NCBI GenBank assembly: GCA_003991915.1
Contig: RQTK01000013.1
Coordinates: 987,694-1,051,693, forward strand
Source: Elysia chlorotica
Lineage: Eukaryota > Mollusca > Gastropoda > Plakobranchidae
DNA length: 64,000 nt
Direction of reading: 5' to 3'
Shown here: positions 33,754 through 45,899 of the stretch, piece by piece
How the letters are laid out: each line of letters starts with the position of its first letter
How positions within the stretch are numbered: position 1 is the stretch's first letter
Made by a program: the position numbers and the translations under genes
The notes under the pieces: model-generated
What the model was told of the DNA's origin: nothing
Seen by the model: the letters and a program-made list of their open reading frames with translations, nothing else
Databases searched by the model: none

Positions 33754-33835
33754 TGTTGCTGTCATTTGATTGGCGACGCGGGTTTTTTTTAATTGACTGT
33801 CATTTGATTGGAGACGCGGGTTTTTTTTAATTGTA
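33754..33835 (-). promoter_or_regulatory. FNIP promoter/5' UTR with tandem CCAAT boxes
   Basis: Directly upstream of the FNIP start codon a 38-bp unit is repeated twice (33759-33796 and 33797-33833) with one mismatch. On the gene strand each unit contains CCAATCAAATGACAG. CCAATCA is a good NF-Y site; each unit also has CCCGCGTC and an A-run. Promoter function is inferred from position and motif. Confidence 0.55.
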
Positions 33836-34197
33836 AAAAGCTTCTGAAATAAAGCCATGATAAAAGTTCCTGATCATCTTTGTATTTTCATTATCACATG
33901 ATGGTGATTGTTGACAAAATTCTTATGATTGTACTATGTTGTTGTCACGTGCTGCAATACCCAGATAAAATCTGGAATCTTATTGGGTGGTATTAATAGC
34001 ACTACTCGTAGGCCTAGCGAGTGTCAGGCCTGCGTATTATTTTGGGAAACAAGCTCTCTCCACTATGCAAAATTATACAATTACATGTATATCTCTCTTC
34101 TCTCTCTCTCTATTAATCTTAGAGTAGATACACGTCTTCGGCTTCCCGAGATGAATTGTTATACGGTGATGGATTCCAAAACCCAAGTATGACTGAC

Positions 34198-34660
34198 GCA
34201 CGAAGCTATACTTCTAAAGAGCTTAGTGCCCAAGTTCTTTGCCTTATTTTATGTCCTAAGGAGTATACAATAATTATTGGCAACGAGTCCAAAGACATAA
34301 TTATTTTTGCGTTGATTCAAGGATTTCTGTCTCAGCTGGTCACCGACGAAACCCGACAGGCAAATTTTGACTGGTTGTAGACCTGTACCGCCCGATCGGC
34401 GCCCCTATAGCACGAAGCTATACTTCTAAAGAGCTTAGTGCCCAAGTTCTTTGCCTTATTTTATGTCCTAAGGAGTATACAATAATTATTGGCAACGAGT
34501 CCAAAGACATAATTATTTTTGCGTTGATTCAAGGATTTCTGTCTCATCTGGTCACCGACGAAACCCGACAGGCAAATTTTGACTGGTTGTAGAAGTTCTG
34601 GACCTGTACCGCCCTATCGGCGCCCCAATACTCTACCAATTGCGCCAGCTTGCCTTTAGA
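34198..34660 (-). mobile_element. tRNA-headed SINE with tandem-duplicated body
   Basis: On the minus strand the sequence begins GGCAAGCTGGCGCAATTGGT with a clear Pol III A box (TGGCGCAATTGG, 34636-34647). A weak B-box-like GTACAGGTCC follows about 40 bp later. A body of about 200 bp follows and is then repeated (second unit 34198-34409, period 212). One unit carries an extra 10 bp (AAGTTCTGGA in plus orientation). Another A-box-like TAGTTCAGTGGATTAG lies upstream near 34840. Confidence 0.7.
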
Positions 34661-34899
34661 GGTGCTCAAGACTTTGCCGATACGACAAACACATAATTAA
34701 AGAAAAAAAGAAGAAAAAAAAATAAGATTTGTTAAATTATGTTCTAATAGAGAGTTATAGCAACTGTGCTTGTAGCTCTGTCGTGTACCTGTAGAGCGTA
34801 TGAAAACGAGGCTCGCGCTAGAGCACTAATCCACTGAACTAACGGTTATTCCCATAAAAATAATAACTTTGTGAAGGAGATTTGAGTAAGACAATAAAG

Positions 34900-35930
34900 G
34901 GCAATCTAGACGAATGCAACCAGTAACGGTTTTTTTCCCTTTCTTAAAAGTCGCATTCCGTACGTTATGAGAGTATTCTGAGCACATGCATACATGGAGA
35001 TACATAAATTATGGTCAGTTCTTAAGCGATGAAATAATACTTTCTTATGATCCAAATTTGAGCCTTACTTCATAGTTAGTTACATGGTCACAGCTTATAT
35101 AAACAGTATTGGCATATTGGTTGATTTGTAATTTGAATTGATATGCCCCCCTCCCCCCTTTCCAAATTCGTTGTCATGGACACGTGCACCAACATCCTGA
35201 GAAATAATATCGTACAATTTGAAGCGAAGAGCTAACCCATCAATGCATTTTAACAAAAAATCTCAAACATTGATAGAATCCTAATTGAAGCGAGATATAA
35301 CCTGTTGTGTATTTTAGAAGAAAATGTAACATAGATATTTCACAAAGCTCATAATCTCCCCATAATATTAAAATGCACATACAAATAAAGAGTGACGAGG
35401 ATAAAAAACAGTTTGAATTATGACGCGTAGTGCCTTTTCTAATCGTCTCGAGTAGCAGGTTTGTAAAAAAAAAAAAAAGACTTGTAGGCCCTACATTATG
35501 TAATGTGTTACATGACTGTGTAATGTTTATTGTCATTGGAATCGTTTTCAAAGTCTTGTGTTTATTTAAAAAAAAAAAAACTGTTGCCTACACATAATCG
35601 TTAAAGTTGATGTCTGAGATAAAAGTTTCATTGATTCGCGGGTTTACCGTTTAGGGTCGACCAATAACAAACTTCCGCGAACTGCCTGACTTGGACCTAT
35701 TTGCAGAGATGGGTCTATGCAGTTTGTACATGTATAGGACTTTTGCGGTAAACTGAACTTAAAGCAAAAGTTTAAATCAAATCCATACTAAAATACAAAA
35801 ATGTGAGGTTTAATTGATTTAAAGTCCCTTATTTCAAATGACGCTTCAGCGCTTATGGGATTTTTCAAGAGATCTTTAATTTATATTTCTTTGTTCCTGT
35901 AAAACATAACATTAAACGTAAACTGAAAAA
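34900..35930. other. Intergenic, no feature recognised
   Basis: I see no exon with conserved coding signal. The minus-strand frame at 35240-35551 is interrupted low-information sequence with no family resemblance. Confidence 0.4.
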
Positions 35931-35943
35931 AGGGGGTTCCATC

Positions 35944-36243
35944 TATCTGTATCCCCATATCTATCTATCTATCTACATTTTTCTAGAAAAAGAATGGGAA
36001 GAAGATGAAGAAGAAGAAGAAGAAGAAGAAGAAGAAAACTATCTATATATATATATATACATTTTTCTAGAAAAAGAATGGGAAGAAGAAGAAGAAGAAG
36101 AAGAAGAAGAAGAAGAAGAAGAAGAAGAAGAAGAAGAAGAAGAAGAAGAAGAAGAAGAAGAAGAAGAAGAAGAAGAAGAAGAAGAAGAAGAAGAAGAAGA
36201 AGAAGAAGAAGAAGAAGAAGAAGAAGAAAAAGAAGAAGAGGAG
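35944..36243 (+). repeat. (ATCT)n and two (GAA)n arrays
   Basis: A short ATCT tract is followed by two copies of ACATTTTTCTAGAAAAAGAA (35975 and 36059). Each copy runs into a GAA array (36003-36037 and 36079-36240). The second array is about 160 bp of nearly pure GAA with one AAA interruption near its end. Leu-run and Arg-run frames across it are artefacts. Confidence 0.95.
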
Positions 36244-36504
36244 GAGGACTTTTTTTCACTGTTTTGCAGATTTTCTTTGTCATTCTCCCTCTACTGTAAC
36301 AAATATTTTGCTCATGACAATAATTTATTTACTTTATTTTCACGTACATTTGTTAATGAAAGTTTCTTTATTGGGTGTCATGTACAGATTAATTTTTAAG
36401 TATACATGTATTATGTTTAGATAAAATATTTTATTGCATGATATTTTACAGAGTAATTTGATGTGTATTTGTCCAAATATGTTTTTTTAGTGTGTTTCAT
36501 GTTT

Positions 36505-36562
36505 TATATTTTAAAGTGGAAAGCGCTAAATAAATGTAATTAATTATTATTATTATTATTTC
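36505..36562 (+). mobile_element. SINE/LINE 3' tail with (ATT)n
   Basis: GGAAAGCGCTAAATAAATGT followed by AATTAATT and (ATT)n is the usual 3' end of a large class of animal SINE/LINE pairs (AAGCGCTATATAAAT-type). The 5' body is not delimited. Confidence 0.6.
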
Positions 36563-38560
36563 CCCAAACTAGATTTTGGAAGACAAATTTAATATTCATA
36601 ATTGACCTTTATTGTATGATTGTCTATGGTGAAAGCCAAGATCAAGCATGCTACGGGTTGAACTAATTCATACATCTATTGAAGAATCAAAGGTAATTAT
36701 ACACATTATAAATTATACTATTACATGTATCATTATTTTTATAACTATGTTATTAAATGAAACTTTTTGTTTTTTGATTGCTTGTCTATGCTCTATAACA
36801 TACTTAGAAATTATAATACATTTCAGTGACGTAAAAAAAAAAAACAACGTGTGTACACATTTTTTAAAAACTGCACCTTTTAAATCTTCTTCGCGAAAAT
36901 GATAAAACTGGTACAATGTATATTAATTCATAAAATATTACCTAAAGAAAAGTTGAATCTCAAATTTATATGAATAAATGAAACAGGCAATGTGAACAGA
37001 TTTGATTGTACAGTGAGCAAAAATATACACAAAATGCAAAACCTCCTTGAAGTGAAAATTGACACATCATATCGTACTTATTTTAGCAAAGTGAATATTG
37101 ACAACAGTGATCATTGTTTGTGGTAAATGTCCATAAAGATAAGGAAATGTGACCAGCAACAATTTAGTCAAATTTCATTCACGAAAGATAATGATGCTGG
37201 GCTAGCCATATAAATTAAGAAAATATTAAACGCATGCGCCTGCATTTCTTACTGATGCAAACGTTTTTAACATTATGCATGTCTTCAAGAAAGAAATAGC
37301 TTGGCGACTACCTTATAATTACCTTATTGGCTGTTAACATAACATATTTCATTTTGTTTACACGAAACTGAAAATGTCAACGAACATGTTTAATTCAATA
37401 TATTTTACAAAACTCAAGATATTGCAAATCAACTCAAATTATACCTATTTCATTGTTGTCCTCATGGAATAACATAAATCTGGAATGTATGGGGCAAAAA
37501 AAAAAATAAAACTACTACTGCTGCTGCTGCTGCTGCTACTACTACTGCTACTACTACTACTACTACTACTAAAAATATCAAATTACAATTGTAAGTCATC
37601 TGTTATATAAGTAGGATCTTTGAGATAGGTATAAAATGATCTTGATTAAATATAAAAATATGTCTAAGTGATAATTGTATGTTGTAAAATATTATGAAAT
37701 AAAAAGTATAAGGCACAAAGATGTATCTGTATTGTAAGAGTGACAGGAAATATGCAAATAAAATTGTCAAGAACACAATGATTGGAAAATGTTTACTCTC
37801 GTAGTTATACAGTACCATATACCATCACAATGATACAAAAAACTGTAGGGTTTTGGTCAAGGTGTGTGGTGCAGTTCACACCAAAATAAAAGATTTAATC
37901 ATTTTCTATAATCAAATTAGTAGAAAATACATTTTCCTGGAACCCAAAAAGGTACAGTGTATTCTCTACTTTACATCAATTTGATGAAACAAATATATGA
38001 AACATTCCCAGTTTTTCAAACAGATACAGCAATGGGAAAGAGAGTCAACTTCTCTCCATAAACAAGACTATGGTTGCTCTTGGTTGAATCTTCTATCCTG
38101 ATCATGCATCCACTCAATTTTCATTTCAAAACTGTAAAAAATCAATTACATTTACCTAGAAGACTTCACTGAACAAATGTTAACTACAAAAAACAAGATC
38201 AGGTTTAGAAAAGATTAGAATATTCTAGTATAAGAAATGTTTGAAAAGAGACTGTTTTGAGAGAAGGCATTTTATTTGATTGTAGGATTCTAAAGAAAAG
38301 GTATTTTCATTTCTACAAGAAAACAATTGAAAACCCACTCAACTCTTTACAAACAGAGTATGCATTTTCCTTTTTTTTTCCTTCTTTTTTTCAGCCTATG
38401 TAGTAAATCTATTATCAGATAAAATATCCTGTCCTTTTCTTTCTATGAATCTGTTAAAATAATGTTAATTACTTAGTCAGGAGACTTTCAGGTATAACAA
38501 ATTTTCACATGCTGTGCATAGAATTGAAGAAGTGATAAAAATGCGCTAAGCTGAGGCAAA
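36563..38560. other. Intergenic AT-rich DNA with a CTG/CTA tract
   Basis: No coding signal recognised. A short (CTA/CTG)n microsatellite lies at 37512-37570. Confidence 0.5.
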
Positions 38561-38569
38561 TTGTCACAT

Positions 38570-38800
38570 CCAATTCCCTAGACTTTCACTCAATGATTAA
38601 GGAGTTGGGATACCATTGTGAAGGTCCTGAATTTGATCTCCACATTGGACAAAAATTTGTTGTGGGTCCCATGTGTCAACCCAGCTGTGTCTTTTTCATC
38701 TGAAGTCATGGCAATAGTGACCTATTGATGCTATTTGCCTCGGACTCTTACTCTTTGTTCCCAAAACTCTGTCAAAGGGCATGGGACAAACTTCACTATA
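38570..38800 (+). mobile_element. Degenerate tRNA-derived SINE
   Basis: TCAATGATTAAGGAGTTGGG resembles a tRNA A-box region and GAATTTGATCTCC, about 40 bp on, resembles a B box. About 150 bp of unique-looking body follows. A related B-box segment (AATTTGATCTCCACCCAG, minus strand) lies at about 16475-16495, so it is dispersed. The call rests on box spacing, not on a database match. Confidence 0.5.
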
Positions 38801-41550
38801 AGCATCTATTGAATTTAAACAAGATATTTGCAATACAAGAAAAATTGATTAAGTCAATGCTCTTTAAGTAAATTTTCATTTGTTTTCTTCTTCCTGAGAT
38901 AGAGATCTCTTTCAGAAAATTATTAATCCAACGTCATATGAAAAATACACATCAATTGATTATCCAAACGAGTCAAATGTATGACTGCATTTTACAAAAG
39001 ATCTCCAACTAAATTCCCTTTGATATGCATCTGTATTGAATCTCAATTTATGGTAAATATTTTTTACAAACTGTATGGAAATGTTAAAATAAGCTCCATT
39101 ATGTTTTTAAGCTGCTTTGAATTTCAATTGCTGGTACATTGTGCTTTATTTAAACAATTAGTATACATAGATGTACATTCAAAATCTTCTGTTGATAAGA
39201 TAAACATTAGGCAGCTCTTACATCTCAATTATTTACAAGATATATAGTTTGGTTTGAGATTTTTTTTCTGGTTGAAATAAACTGATAAACATCATTACAT
39301 GTGACTCTAAATTCAGTTACATTGCGAATTTAAATTACAATGAAATGATGTATTTTAATAGAATTTAAAATGGAATGCATATTGTATTTCCATGGAATTG
39401 ATTTTCAAGACTTTGAACAAAGACAGTTTTTCAAAGACTATTTTGAAATATCAAACTTAGAAATAAATTGTCTCTCAACTGGCATTTTAAAATTAAATAG
39501 TTTACTTTCTAAATATAAGTAGTACACAAAATACACAAATATATTAATGCAGTATATAAATGATCATGATAAAAGATATATATTTAACCATTTAATGATG
39601 ACATCTAGATTTAGGCCATTTTTTTTTTAAACATTATCACTTTTACTTAAGGAGTGTAAGGCACACTTAAGCTGTATACGCCAACAATTATTACATGAAA
39701 TTATAACAAATTTCATTTCAAAAATTAGATAAACTCAGTATTTCATCCAGCATCCAATACATTGTGCAATATGCAATTAAGGAAAGTAAGCTGTTAAGGC
39801 AACATGTGAGTACAGAAAATGAACAATGAAAGAACTCTGTGTTCATGTGTAGTTAGTGAAAAAGTAGATAATTCTGAACATTGAAAATATTTTTTCAAAG
39901 TCACATGTACATAAATTATATTTTACTACATATATGACAAACTGTTTTTAATAGTCAGTAAGTATTTGGGAATATTCTTTTATAAACAAAGACTCCTTTT
40001 TAGCCCAATGTCACACTATTATAATAAATTTAAGAATATGATAATGTGCAGTACAATGCACAATTTCTTAACACTACATTCACACAAACTTCATGTTTAT
40101 TTTTAAGAGATAAAATTTAAAACATCAACTATATTGACCCAAGTAGAGTTTATGGGTATTTCTAAAATTATAAAAAAAAAAAAAATCAAAAACTTTTTTT
40201 TCAAAACTACATGGTTACCTTTTTAGATTGGATGTGCCCCATTGCTACATGCGTTTTGTAGTAAATTGGAGTAGAGATGAGAATCAAAATTCATTGTGCA
40301 AGAGTCAGTTCTATCTTCACCAGAGTTGAAATGATTGGTACGTGTGTTTTAGGGCACTTTTGTACAGGCATAATAAAAATACTGAAAAAATGTGTTAGTA
40401 GTTACCGGTTACCTGTAAAGTAGTTGTTTATATAGAGTGATACATCAGCACCTTTGATATTAATAATTGATAAATCTGAATCAGGTTTTCCAAAGACAAT
40501 GCACCAAAAGGGCAATAAAGCCTCATGTGTAGGCCATATTCTAAGGCAGCAGAGAGTGACAATATAATCTCCATTAGCCTTTACAATAAAAATGCATCTA
40601 GGACCAATTTCCTAAAGCCTCACCATTTTTGTTAGACAGAATCAAAACATAGGTTAAGTCAATTTTTTATTTGAACAAATTTAAAGTTTGGTACAAGTAT
40701 AAAATTTGTACAACTACATTTTGTTTCTGCCAGCACAATAGGGATTGTCAGTGTTAAAAACTGCAAACCAGGATAATAACAATGATCAGTACATCCCACT
40801 TTAAGTAGATAAGGCCAAAATTAAATATTCAGTTAAAAAAGAAAAATGGCCTGATGCATAAAGCCAGGGATGGACATTAAGCATCTGTTTAAATGCATCC
40901 AAATTGTAAGACAAAAAATATCAATGGTATACATGTGACCATTACAGTATAGTTCATTGCTGTATTTAAAAAAAAAAAAGAGAAGTATCCAATTGGGGCT
41001 TAAGATTCAATGTTTAAATTTTAAAGGGCATACCAATATTTGAACATTTGAAATAATGACAGGTAAGAAGAATTGAGCTTTCAAAGTTATTGAAATTCTT
41101 GAGACAACATTGAATTTTCTGAAAGATAGGAAGTAGATTGTAAATTTTTAATGGGAAATTATAACATAAATATTGAAAAAACCCATATGCCTATGGTGAT
41201 TGCTTTCAGTTAAAGGTAAGGGGGTGGGTGTGGGGTGGAGGAATTACATTTTACCTTAAAAACAAATTCTGAGTAGAACATTTAGCAGAGGAGTAGATAA
41301 TGTGTAATCCTTTACTGACGAAAATTGGAAGCTATAGATACTTTGAAATTTTCCTAAGTTCACTTTTACTTCCTTTTCATAGTATGCTATAGACATTTCT
41401 TAATAAACCAATATGATTCATTATATTCTCACTGAAACAAAACATATTGTCTTGATTGATATGAGCCATAGAAGACAAAAACAGATCTATCACTTTCATG
41501 AATGCAAAAAGTTATTCTTTTCTGAACAGCAGTAGTTTGACAAGCTGCTG
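38800..41550. other. Non-coding; possible 3' UTR of the claudin-like gene
   Basis: I see no exons. The part nearest 41551 must include the 3' UTR of the minus-strand four-TM protein gene, but I cannot place the polyadenylation site. Confidence 0.35.
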
Positions 41551-41858
41551 TCAAGACTGAAACTGCCTATTGATGCGTCTGTTTCTCTGTATGTTGGATC
41601 TTCTCCTCTCAGCAGCAGCTTCTAGACCTCTGTCCTGGGGAGCTGAGGTGTTGAGCATGTGGACCACTGTGGGTTCTGCTTGAGGAGATGGTGGTATGTG
41701 TGCAAAAGTGTGCGCTTTGCACATGAGTAACCCAGTGATGACTGGTATGCTCGCCCCGGTGAACGCCATTGCAAAGCCCCAGGAGTAGTACGCATGCTGC
41801 GAAACCACATCTGCAGTCATTGTGGTGAAAAGAAGGATGCCAGCAAAACTAATAAATC
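41551..41858 (-). CDS. Claudin-like gene, terminal coding exon
   Basis: Acceptor TTTTGACAG. It encodes TM3, the second extracellular loop, TM4 and the cytoplasmic tail, ending RRINRQFQS and stop. Confidence 0.85.
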
Positions 41859-43835
41859 CTGTCAAAATAAATATTTAACGAATTTATGGAAGGAAAGTAA
41901 AAAAATGCGTGTAAAAGAAAAAACCCATTTTGATATTATGGTACCAAGAAATAAAGTTTTTATAATTACTTAGAATGACTGTTATATTGTTAGACTAAGT
42001 ACAAATCACAATAATGACAAACAAACACAATAATTTGAAAAATAGATACAGTTTACTTACTTTCTTTGATGAATACTGGAAGAAAAATTTTCAGCATAGC
42101 ATTTTCTGAGCAACATGTGCTAAAATCTACTTGGTTGTTATAGACATGTATACTTTAAGTGGATGTTTCAAGATACTAATTACCTAAACACTACTATATG
42201 ATTGTCATGCCAAATCAATTATTGGTAACCCAATTTAACTGTGTGCCTTATTTATAACTTATGGATATTCATTATTCTGCAATTTCTGTGTAGCTGCAAG
42301 GTAACATATTTTCCTCCTCTGAACAATCATAGCAAAAATAAAAGGTGAAAGTAATGGTATCAAAATAACAGATTGTGCAGCAAAAGGAGATAATTCTTCT
42401 CAACTCAGTTAAAAACTCCAAAAAAGGTAACTTTGTACAAGTAAATACTTAAATATGAATTTACTTAAAGGAATATCTACAATATATTGTGTTCCCCCAA
42501 TCCAGAGGAAGAAAGAAAAAAACATAATCTGAAGACTGTCTGTACATCTAAACCAAAAATGAAATTAATCTAAAATTTTCAAAATTGATAGCATATTGAA
42601 CCTTAAGTTTCACATCATGACACTGACATGACACATTTTTGAGAGACTAAAAACAGTTCTTCCTTTAAATTGAAATTAACACTAAACAGAGGGAAGCTTC
42701 AGATGTTAATTCCATTTATTACTAAAATTGTCTTGCCTGAAAGAAAGCCAAGGTCTTCAGGAGTTTCACTATCTCTATGCAACATTTCTCTCAACTTCAG
42801 CACTCGCAAAGTTCTGATCCATCTGACATGTGCAAAATTTTGAAGGGCAGCCATGGCAAGAGAAACAAGGTAAACAAAAAGAGAGATGGTTTGCAGGATG
42901 ACCACAACAATGAACCAATCTGAAATAAACAGAAAAAAAAAACAATAGAGGTAAATTTTCATTAATAATAATTGCTCCTGCTTGTGAGCAGTAGTATCGT
43001 ATGGTTACACCTTCACATTTATCCTGTCATTGTTAGTCTGTCATCGGCAACCTAATATCTTGTGTCATATACTCCATCAAGTTTTGTGAAATGAAAGTGA
43101 AAGATCATATTTTTGTATTATCGGTTGGCTCAGAACTTCCATCACACCGAGCACACTTGGGTGATTCCCTGAGATTCGCTTCTTAGTAAAGGTTGCCTAT
43201 GTTAACTAGGTGGCCTTGAAATTACCTCACAAGACACAATATTGTCATCTCAGTTGTATAATATCCAATCTCATTTATGTAATACAATTGAACCTGCCCA
43301 TGGTAACCAGCTGAGATCATAGACAAAAGTGGTTGCCATGGACAGGTAGTTGTCTTGGGCAATAAAGTTCAACTGAGTTTTTGCTAATTTTTCCAATTTT
43401 TTTTATTGGCAATTACGGGATAACTAAAAACTTCCCCTTTTCAGTACCCAAGAGCACTGGATTATATGGTCGGCAGTAGTATCCAAAGCCAGAGTGTGTC
43501 CATTCCAATTGACAAAATTGAAAAAAAAAATGTTTGCTGTGACTTAACAAAATATCTATTTGAAATCAATAAACTGTCTATTATCCAGTCTTCCACAGGC
43601 CCATCGATTAGAGCAGTTTTGATTGGCCTTATTTGAAAGTGTATGTCGATTTAGACAGAGCCTGCATCTTTATGTCTGCACACCTCTTCACTACGGCCAT
43701 CACTCTGCTATTTTGTTGTTGTTTTTTCTTTTGCATGAACAAAGTCCTACCATAGCCCACATTTTCTTTAGATTACTCTCTCCCTCTCTCTCTGTATCTG
43801 TCCGTCTATATCTGTGAGTGTGTGTGTGTGTGTGG

Positions 43836-43885
<50 letters not shown>

Positions 43886-45674
43886 GTTGCGATCTGTCTC
43901 CTGACACTTTTTTTTCTTGTTTCATTTTCGTACCTGATCATCTTTTCCTCTCTAATACTTTTTCCTTCTCTCAACTGTATTTTAACTTACATTCTTTCTA
44001 CAGAAAAAAGTTTTCCTCCTGAGACCATCCCTAGTCTCCATAACTCAGTTACACAAAACGGCTCTTGAAGAAAAACACTGCCTGTACTTTGCCGCCCATG
44101 CAACAGACTCTATAACCTGAGGCCTGAGAATTTCTCCGACCCCTTTCTTAGTCTTACTTACGTTGATCACTCACAACTTTCCCTTGACGCAAGAGACACA
44201 CTATCAGTGTCTACAGTCCCCACTTTGTACCAGTAAGCATATCTCCCTCCCCACCGCCCTCCCTCTTTTACGTAAGCCCTTACTTCTGCAAAATGTATTT
44301 TTTGCTAACAAAAATGTGGTAGAGCTGGACAGGGTTTTGTCTGTTTTGGTTGCATCAAAGGGTGCCCGCAGGCGTGTTGAGCAGGTGGTCGCGGTGGGCA
44401 GTAACAAAACAGAGATAAAACGCAAGGGAGTTAATGAAAAGTGGTCGCCCTTGCAGGTGGTCAGCAGGGCAGGTTTGACAGTACTGTAAATCTTTTAAAA
44501 TTGGAAAAAAAAAAGATGGGGCATTTTTCAAATGAAGTCACAATATACACAAGACATTTATTATCAGGTTTTCCCCCAAAGGGGGACCAAACGATGTACA
44601 TTGTATTAGAAGACACTGACTTTTTTTTATCCCGAGGAGAATAAAATATAGTATGGCACTGAATTATCGCAATTTCTTAATTTGAGAAATTGGGCAAAAA
44701 AGGTTATTGTCCTCAGTTTTTGAATTCCTACAGATAAAAAAAAAACCCAACAAAAACAAAAAACTGAACTAGCAGAGATATTTCAAGAATTCAAAAAGAC
44801 TATAAGACAACATTTACTGAAGTTTAAGAATATATAGCCTACCAAGAAAACTAAATGATCTTTGGATAAGTCTAAGTGTTACAAGTAGGAAAGCACACAA
44901 AAGTAAGCAGATATAAAACAAGTAAAAATTACAATCACTTGTGGTATTAGACAAATTAATTTTATGCAGTCAAAGACTTTAAGTGCTGTACATTAGAATC
45001 CTGTAGAAGCAATAATAAACAAACAAACAACTAAACCCTAATTTTTTGTTTTACAAATTTTTGTTTCTACATTTTTAATAACTATTCTTTTAAACTTTGA
45101 CCAAGTTAAATGCATAGCAATTAGCACTTAATAGTTGTGCTTTAAAAAAATGCTCAAACAAATTTTCTTCAAAAAAAAAGAAAAAAAAAGAATAAAATTC
45201 TTAAATTCATATAATTAAGAATTGTTTTAGTAATCAATTAAAATGTTCTTATTGTATCAATTTTTTAAATGGCTTTTATCAATCCTTTCCATTTATTGAT
45301 ATCTGATGGTTGATGTTTCATGTCGCAGCATAAATTAAATTGAAGCCATATTTTCCTGATTTTGGAGTTATATGGAATCACAATGCAGACCATAAATGAT
45401 TGCTCTAAACAACACAATATCATATGTCGATAAAAAAAAGGAACAAACCTTCAACAATTTCATTTCCAACACTTGGATTTCTGTGACAGGTATTTTCTTC
45501 ACACCATTCCCACAATCCAAATGATCTTTCTTGGACTGTGCCATTTTTCCCATACACACGAAGAAAGAGCCAATCAGGAGCACCGAAGCCCAGGAGAAAG
45601 GGACAAATTCCAAACATGAGCGATATGAGGCAAAACTTGTAAATGGTGTTACGATAAGACCAGTTTCTGTCCAT
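41551..45674 (-). CDS. Four-TM PMP22/claudin-superfamily protein, 238 aa, 3 coding exons
   Basis: The exons are 45449-45674, 42737-42919 and 41551-41858, phases 1 and 1, 239 codons with stop. Residues about 8-33 form TM1 (CLISLMFGICPFLLGF). The first extracellular loop has the superfamily signature W-x-GLW-x2-C-x5-C (FGLWEWCEENTC). TM2 is DWFIVVVILQTISLFVYLVS, TM3 is FISFAGILLFTTMTADVV, then the short loop with YYSWGFAM, and TM4 (GASIPVITGLLMC). The C-terminal tail of about 60 residues is basic and Pro/Ala-rich, without an obvious PDZ-binding end (it ends RQFQS). The family includes claudins, PMP22/EMP and related junction or membrane-organising proteins; I cannot say which subfamily. The start MDRNWS follows a 24-nt leader in the same exon, so an upstream non-coding exon is expected. 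Confidence 0.85.
42737..42919 (-). CDS. Claudin-like gene, second coding exon (GC donor)
   Basis: Acceptor TTATTTCAG. It encodes TM2 and a basic cytoplasmic loop (HVRWIRTLRVLKLREML). The exon ends CAG followed by GCAAGA, the standard context for a GC 5' splice site. Joining there to 41858 keeps phase 1 and restores a continuous TM3. Confidence 0.85.
43772..43883 (+). repeat. (TC)n/(GT)n microsatellite
   Basis: CT-rich sequence, a GT tract (43815-43833) and a pure CT tract (43838-43881), in the intron of the claudin-like gene. Confidence 0.9.
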
Positions 45675-45698
45675 ATTCAATTGATGCACCTGACTGAT
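45449..45698 (-). CDS. Claudin-like gene, first coding exon (with 24-nt 5' UTR)
   Basis: Acceptor ATTTGCAG at 45699-45700; the coding part starts at 45674. It encodes TM1 and the GLW-C-C extracellular loop. Donor GTTTGT is weak, but the phase agrees with exon 2. Confidence 0.82.
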
Positions 45699-45899
45699 CT
45701 GCAAATTAAAATAAAATTATTTGATATTAAATAAGATCCTGCAATAGCCAATATAAAAGAGAATGTTAGAGTGTTGTATAAAATAAGAGCCTAATCTAGT
45801 GCCTTTACAAATATGTATGGTGCAATATGTTAGGGACCCATTCAGTTTTATGTACAGTAGTACAAACAGCCTGGCCCATATTTCCAAGGGTAAAAAAAA

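Noticed and set aside
35969..36299. Poly-Leu and poly-Arg frames
   Set aside because: They are translations of the GAA array.
44163..44489. Plus-strand 108-residue frame in the claudin-like gene intron
   Set aside because: No recognisable motif, antisense to the host gene, and overlapped by an equally long frame on the other strand.
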